Shown here piece by piece: positions 5,176 through 7,279 of a stretch of 7,279 nt of DNA. The stretch is from Desulfotignum sp. (GTDB taxonomy: Bacteria > Desulfobacterota > Desulfobacteria > Desulfobacterales > Desulfobacteraceae). The notes below the pieces were generated by a model, which saw nothing but the letters and a program-made list of their open reading frames with translations, was not told the origin of the DNA and made no database searches. Every line of letters begins with the position of its first letter. Within the stretch, counting starts at the first letter, position 1. The position numbers were made by a program, and so were the translations under genes. The stretch spans positions 1-7,279 of the forward strand of contig JAABRW010000008.1 in NCBI GenBank assembly GCA_011390695.1. The letters run 5' to 3'.

Positions 5176-7279
5176 ATGAACAAAATTGGAAGAAACGATC
5201 CATGTCCCTGTGGCAGCGGACGTAAGTACAAGAAATGCTGCCTTGCCGACAGCGGTGGATTCAGTACGTATACACAGGAAGACAAGTCAGCGGCGCTGCA
5301 AAAGCTGGAGCATTTTGTTGAACAAAAGGGCTGGGAGGGTTTTGAGGATGAATCCCTGGGCGTGTTCTATGGTGACCCAGGAGAAAACCATCCCTGGCTT
5401 GAAGAAAACAAGTATATCAGCGAGATGAGCAAAATCATGTTCGATTTCTGGTTTTATTTTGACCTTAGAACCGATGAAAACAGGACCGTGTTCGACTATT
5501 TTCTTGATACAGACCCCTCTTTGAGCCAAGAAGAGAGAACCTACCTGGGTTTGGCTGCCAGATCCTGTGTACGTCTGTATGAGGTGACCAAAGTCATTCC
5601 CGGCAAATCGGTCACTGCAATGGATGTCATAGGTAAAACCTGTACCGAAATCAGGGAAATTTCAGGTTCCCGGTCATTGAAACGCCATGATCTGTTTGCT
5701 GCCCGCATTATCCCGGTGGGCGCATCCGGCCGGCCGGAAATCGACGGGGGGTTTTATCTGTTTCCCCGCATGCAGCGGGATGAGATTGTCAGCCGGATAG
5801 AATTCCTTTATGACATGTTTTTTCAGGACAATCCCGGGACACCGGAAACGGAATTTTACAAGGAACTTCCTCCAATCTATCATCAGCTGTGGCTGAAGAC
5901 ATATGGGAGTTCCTTCCCAAAAAATGTGAAAACCAGTGACGGCCATGAGATGGTAATCTCCCATGTGTATTTTGATGTGGACGACCCGGATGCACTCATT
6001 GCGGTTCTTGACGGCAAAAAGGACCTTGATCGTCCCACAGATGATTTGTACTGGACCTGGCTGTCCAAATCCAAAGGCGGTAAAAAACATATTTATGGAG
6101 GCTTCCAGCTGGATGGCCGACGGCTGATTCTGGAAACCACATCCAGGGAACGGGCCAAAAAGGGACAAACGAAAATCAAACGGATTGCCGGAGACTTGGC
6201 CAGATACCGACTCACCGAGTACACCAGCCTCCAAAGCGCCATGCAGGAATATCTGTCAAAAGAACCGGATCCCAAACCGGAGATAAATTTTGATGATCTG
6301 TCTCCGGCTGACAGAGAGAAACTGGACAGGGTGATCCAGGAAAAAAACAAGGCCTATTACAAGGAATGGCTGGACATGGATATTCCAAGGCTGGACGGCT
6401 GTACTCCCCGCCAGGCGGCCCGGTCCCGGGACTTGAAACCGCGGATCATCGAGATGCTCAAGGATCTCGAATACATGTATGAAACAGAACTGAAAAATGG
6501 AAATCCAGGGTTTGATCCGCACTGGTTGTGGGATGAACTGGGCCTGACAAAGGAACATCCGGACTATCAGGAAACCGACTTTCCACCTCTTACCGGGGCC
6601 GATGCTATGGCGGCCCTGGTGATTGGAATCGAAGAGGCAGCCCGGAAAATAGCGGCGGCATACCGCAAATCAGATGACTTTGATGACGGCATGACGCTGG
6701 GCCGTAAAGACCTGGCCCTGAATCTGGATTTTCAGCGATTTGTCCGGGAGCAGACGGCCCTGGCCGTGGAAAACGGCATGGACAGGCAGGCTGCCCAGGA
6801 GAATGGGAATCTGCTTGCCCGCCATCTGGAATATATGGTCAATCATGAGCTGCACCTGAGAAAAACCTTCTGGATCGAAGAATCCCTTTCCTACATGCTC
6901 GGCCAGACACGGCTGGATCTGGCCGGTGAAATGCTCAAAATGCCGTATGCCGCTTTCGCACTTGTGTTCACAGACCGGTTCACCCTGGAGATTGCCGAGA
7001 GAATTCTGTCCAAAATACCGGACTGTGTCATGTCGGGGCGCAAGCTTCACATCCTGACCGTATATGTGACACAGGTGCCGGATTCCGAAGGATCAGACGG
7101 ATTGAAAATCGCTTTCACGTTTGACGCGTTTATCGAACAATGGCCGTATCTGCTGGTCCGGGAGTTGACCATCGATCCTGACGACCACCTGGAGCAGATC
7201 CTGGCCAGCCATATCAGGACAGGCGGTCCGGATCAGATGGCCCTGGTCTTTGAATCGGAACTGATGCGGCAGCTCATCC
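5176..7279 (+). CDS. Large SEC-C zinc-motif protein with MbcA/ParS-like segment, 3' end outside the window
   Basis: The frame is open from the ATG at 5176 to the window end, 701 codons without a stop. Residues 4-22 ([19 protein letters not shown]) are a textbook SEC-C zinc-binding motif with ligands C10, C12, C21 and C22. The same motif lets SecA bind SecB, and it occurs in many unrelated proteins. Residues about 134-200 are beta-rich, with [28 protein letters not shown] and GGFYLFP, a pattern I have seen in other long SEC-C proteins. Residues about 316-360 contain [15 protein letters not shown]. Residues about 396-457 ([19 protein letters not shown], then [12 protein letters not shown]) resemble the toxin-binding domain of MbcA/ParS/Xre antitoxins. 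The region 565-612 (including [20 protein letters not shown] and [16 protein letters not shown]) looks conserved but I cannot name it. No signal peptide or membrane helix is seen, so it is cytoplasmic. Function is unknown; a role as a zinc-dependent adaptor is only a guess. Confidence 0.88.
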   Translation, partial: MNKIGRNDPCPCGSGRKYKKCCLADSGGFSTYTQEDKSAALQKLEHFVEQKGWEGFEDESLGVFYGDPGENHPWLEENKYISEMSKIMFDFWFYFDLRTDENRTVFDYFLDTDPSLSQEERTYLGLAARSCVRLYEVTKVIPGKSVTAMDVIGKTCTEIREISGSRSLKRHDLFAARIIPVGASGRPEIDGGFYLFPRMQRDEIVSRIEFLYDMFFQDNPGTPETEFYKELPPIYHQLWLKTYGSSFPKNVKTSDGHEMVISHVYFDVDDPDALIAVLDGKKDLDRPTDDLYWTWLSKSKGGKKHIYGGFQLDGRRLILETTSRERAKKGQTKIKRIAGDLARYRLTEYTSLQSAMQEYLSKEPDPKPEINFDDLSPADREKLDRVIQEKNKAYYKEWLDMDIPRLDGCTPRQAARSRDLKPRIIEMLKDLEYMYETELKNGNPGFDPHWLWDELGLTKEHPDYQETDFPPLTGADAMAALVIGIEEAARKIAAAYRKSDDFDDGMTLGRKDLALNLDFQRFVREQTALAVENGMDRQAAQENGNLLARHLEYMVNHELHLRKTFWIEESLSYMLGQTRLDLAGEMLKMPYAAFALVFTDRFTLEIAERILSKIPDCVMSGRKLHILTVYVTQVPDSEGSDGLKIAFTFDAFIEQWPYLLVRELTIDPDDHLEQILASHIRTGGPDQMALVFESELMRQLI

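Noticed and set aside
5674..6234. A 186-codon minus-strand reading frame
   Set aside because: It lies wholly antisense to the SEC-C gene, has no recognisable motif or ribosome-binding site, and the plus-strand frame has clear protein motifs through the same bases.
6670..7050. A 126-codon minus-strand reading frame
   Set aside because: It is antisense to the conserved-looking C-terminal part of the SEC-C gene and reads as a shadow frame.
1..7279. CRISPR arrays, tRNA or rRNA genes, intact insertion sequences
   Set aside because: No regularly spaced repeats, no tRNA-like cloverleaf or rRNA segments, and no transposase or terminal inverted repeats were seen on either strand.

Overview
The window looks like an accessory, partly decayed stretch of a Gram-negative chromosome. 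Desulfobacterota (a Desulfobacteraceae-like sulfate reducer) is my best guess, from the periplasmic YceI protein, a possible TRAP-transporter remnant and the style of the SEC-C protein. That placement is inference, not proof. Composition is uneven. The left part, with the toxin-antitoxin genes, is A+T-rich (18 of 60 bases are G or C in 661-720). The long gene at the right is clearly richer in G+C (35 of 60 in 6901-6960). The two ends therefore probably have different histories.

Left part (1-1842). A 5'-truncated hypothetical gene is followed by a complete higB-higA toxin-antitoxin pair in the usual toxin-first order. A perfect 15-base palindrome lies on its -10 box and is a good candidate HigA operator. 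A small uncharacterised gene follows 24 bases after higA.

Middle (1843-3165). An hsdM gene (type I restriction-modification methyltransferase) starts from a TTG with a strong ribosome-binding site. It keeps only the N-terminal helical domain and then runs into unrelated sequence, so the methyltransferase core is lost. hsdS and hsdR are not seen. The next ~550 bases have no convincing gene. They end in a 63-base segment that recurs near 4.7 kb.

Centre (3166-5175). An intact yceI gene lies on the minus strand, with a signal peptide and a strong Shine-Dalgarno. It sits among remains of DUF4143-type AAA ATPase genes: one pseudogene with a frameshift and an internal deletion (4025-4771), one 3'-end fragment (3102-3158), and one minus-strand fragment that probably belongs to a related family (4880-4999). 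A very short minus-strand piece may be the tail of a TRAP permease. A minus-strand hairpin terminator is embedded in the 3' coding end of the ATPase pseudogene.

Right part (5176-7279). A large open gene runs off the window with at least 701 codons. It has an N-terminal SEC-C zinc motif, a beta-rich segment, a helical segment resembling the toxin-binding domain of MbcA/ParS/Xre antitoxins, and a conserved-looking C-terminal region I cannot name. It is the most interesting uncharacterised protein here. Only higBA is a clear functional unit. The rest reads as a defence/ATPase graveyard between an intact yceI and the SEC-C gene.
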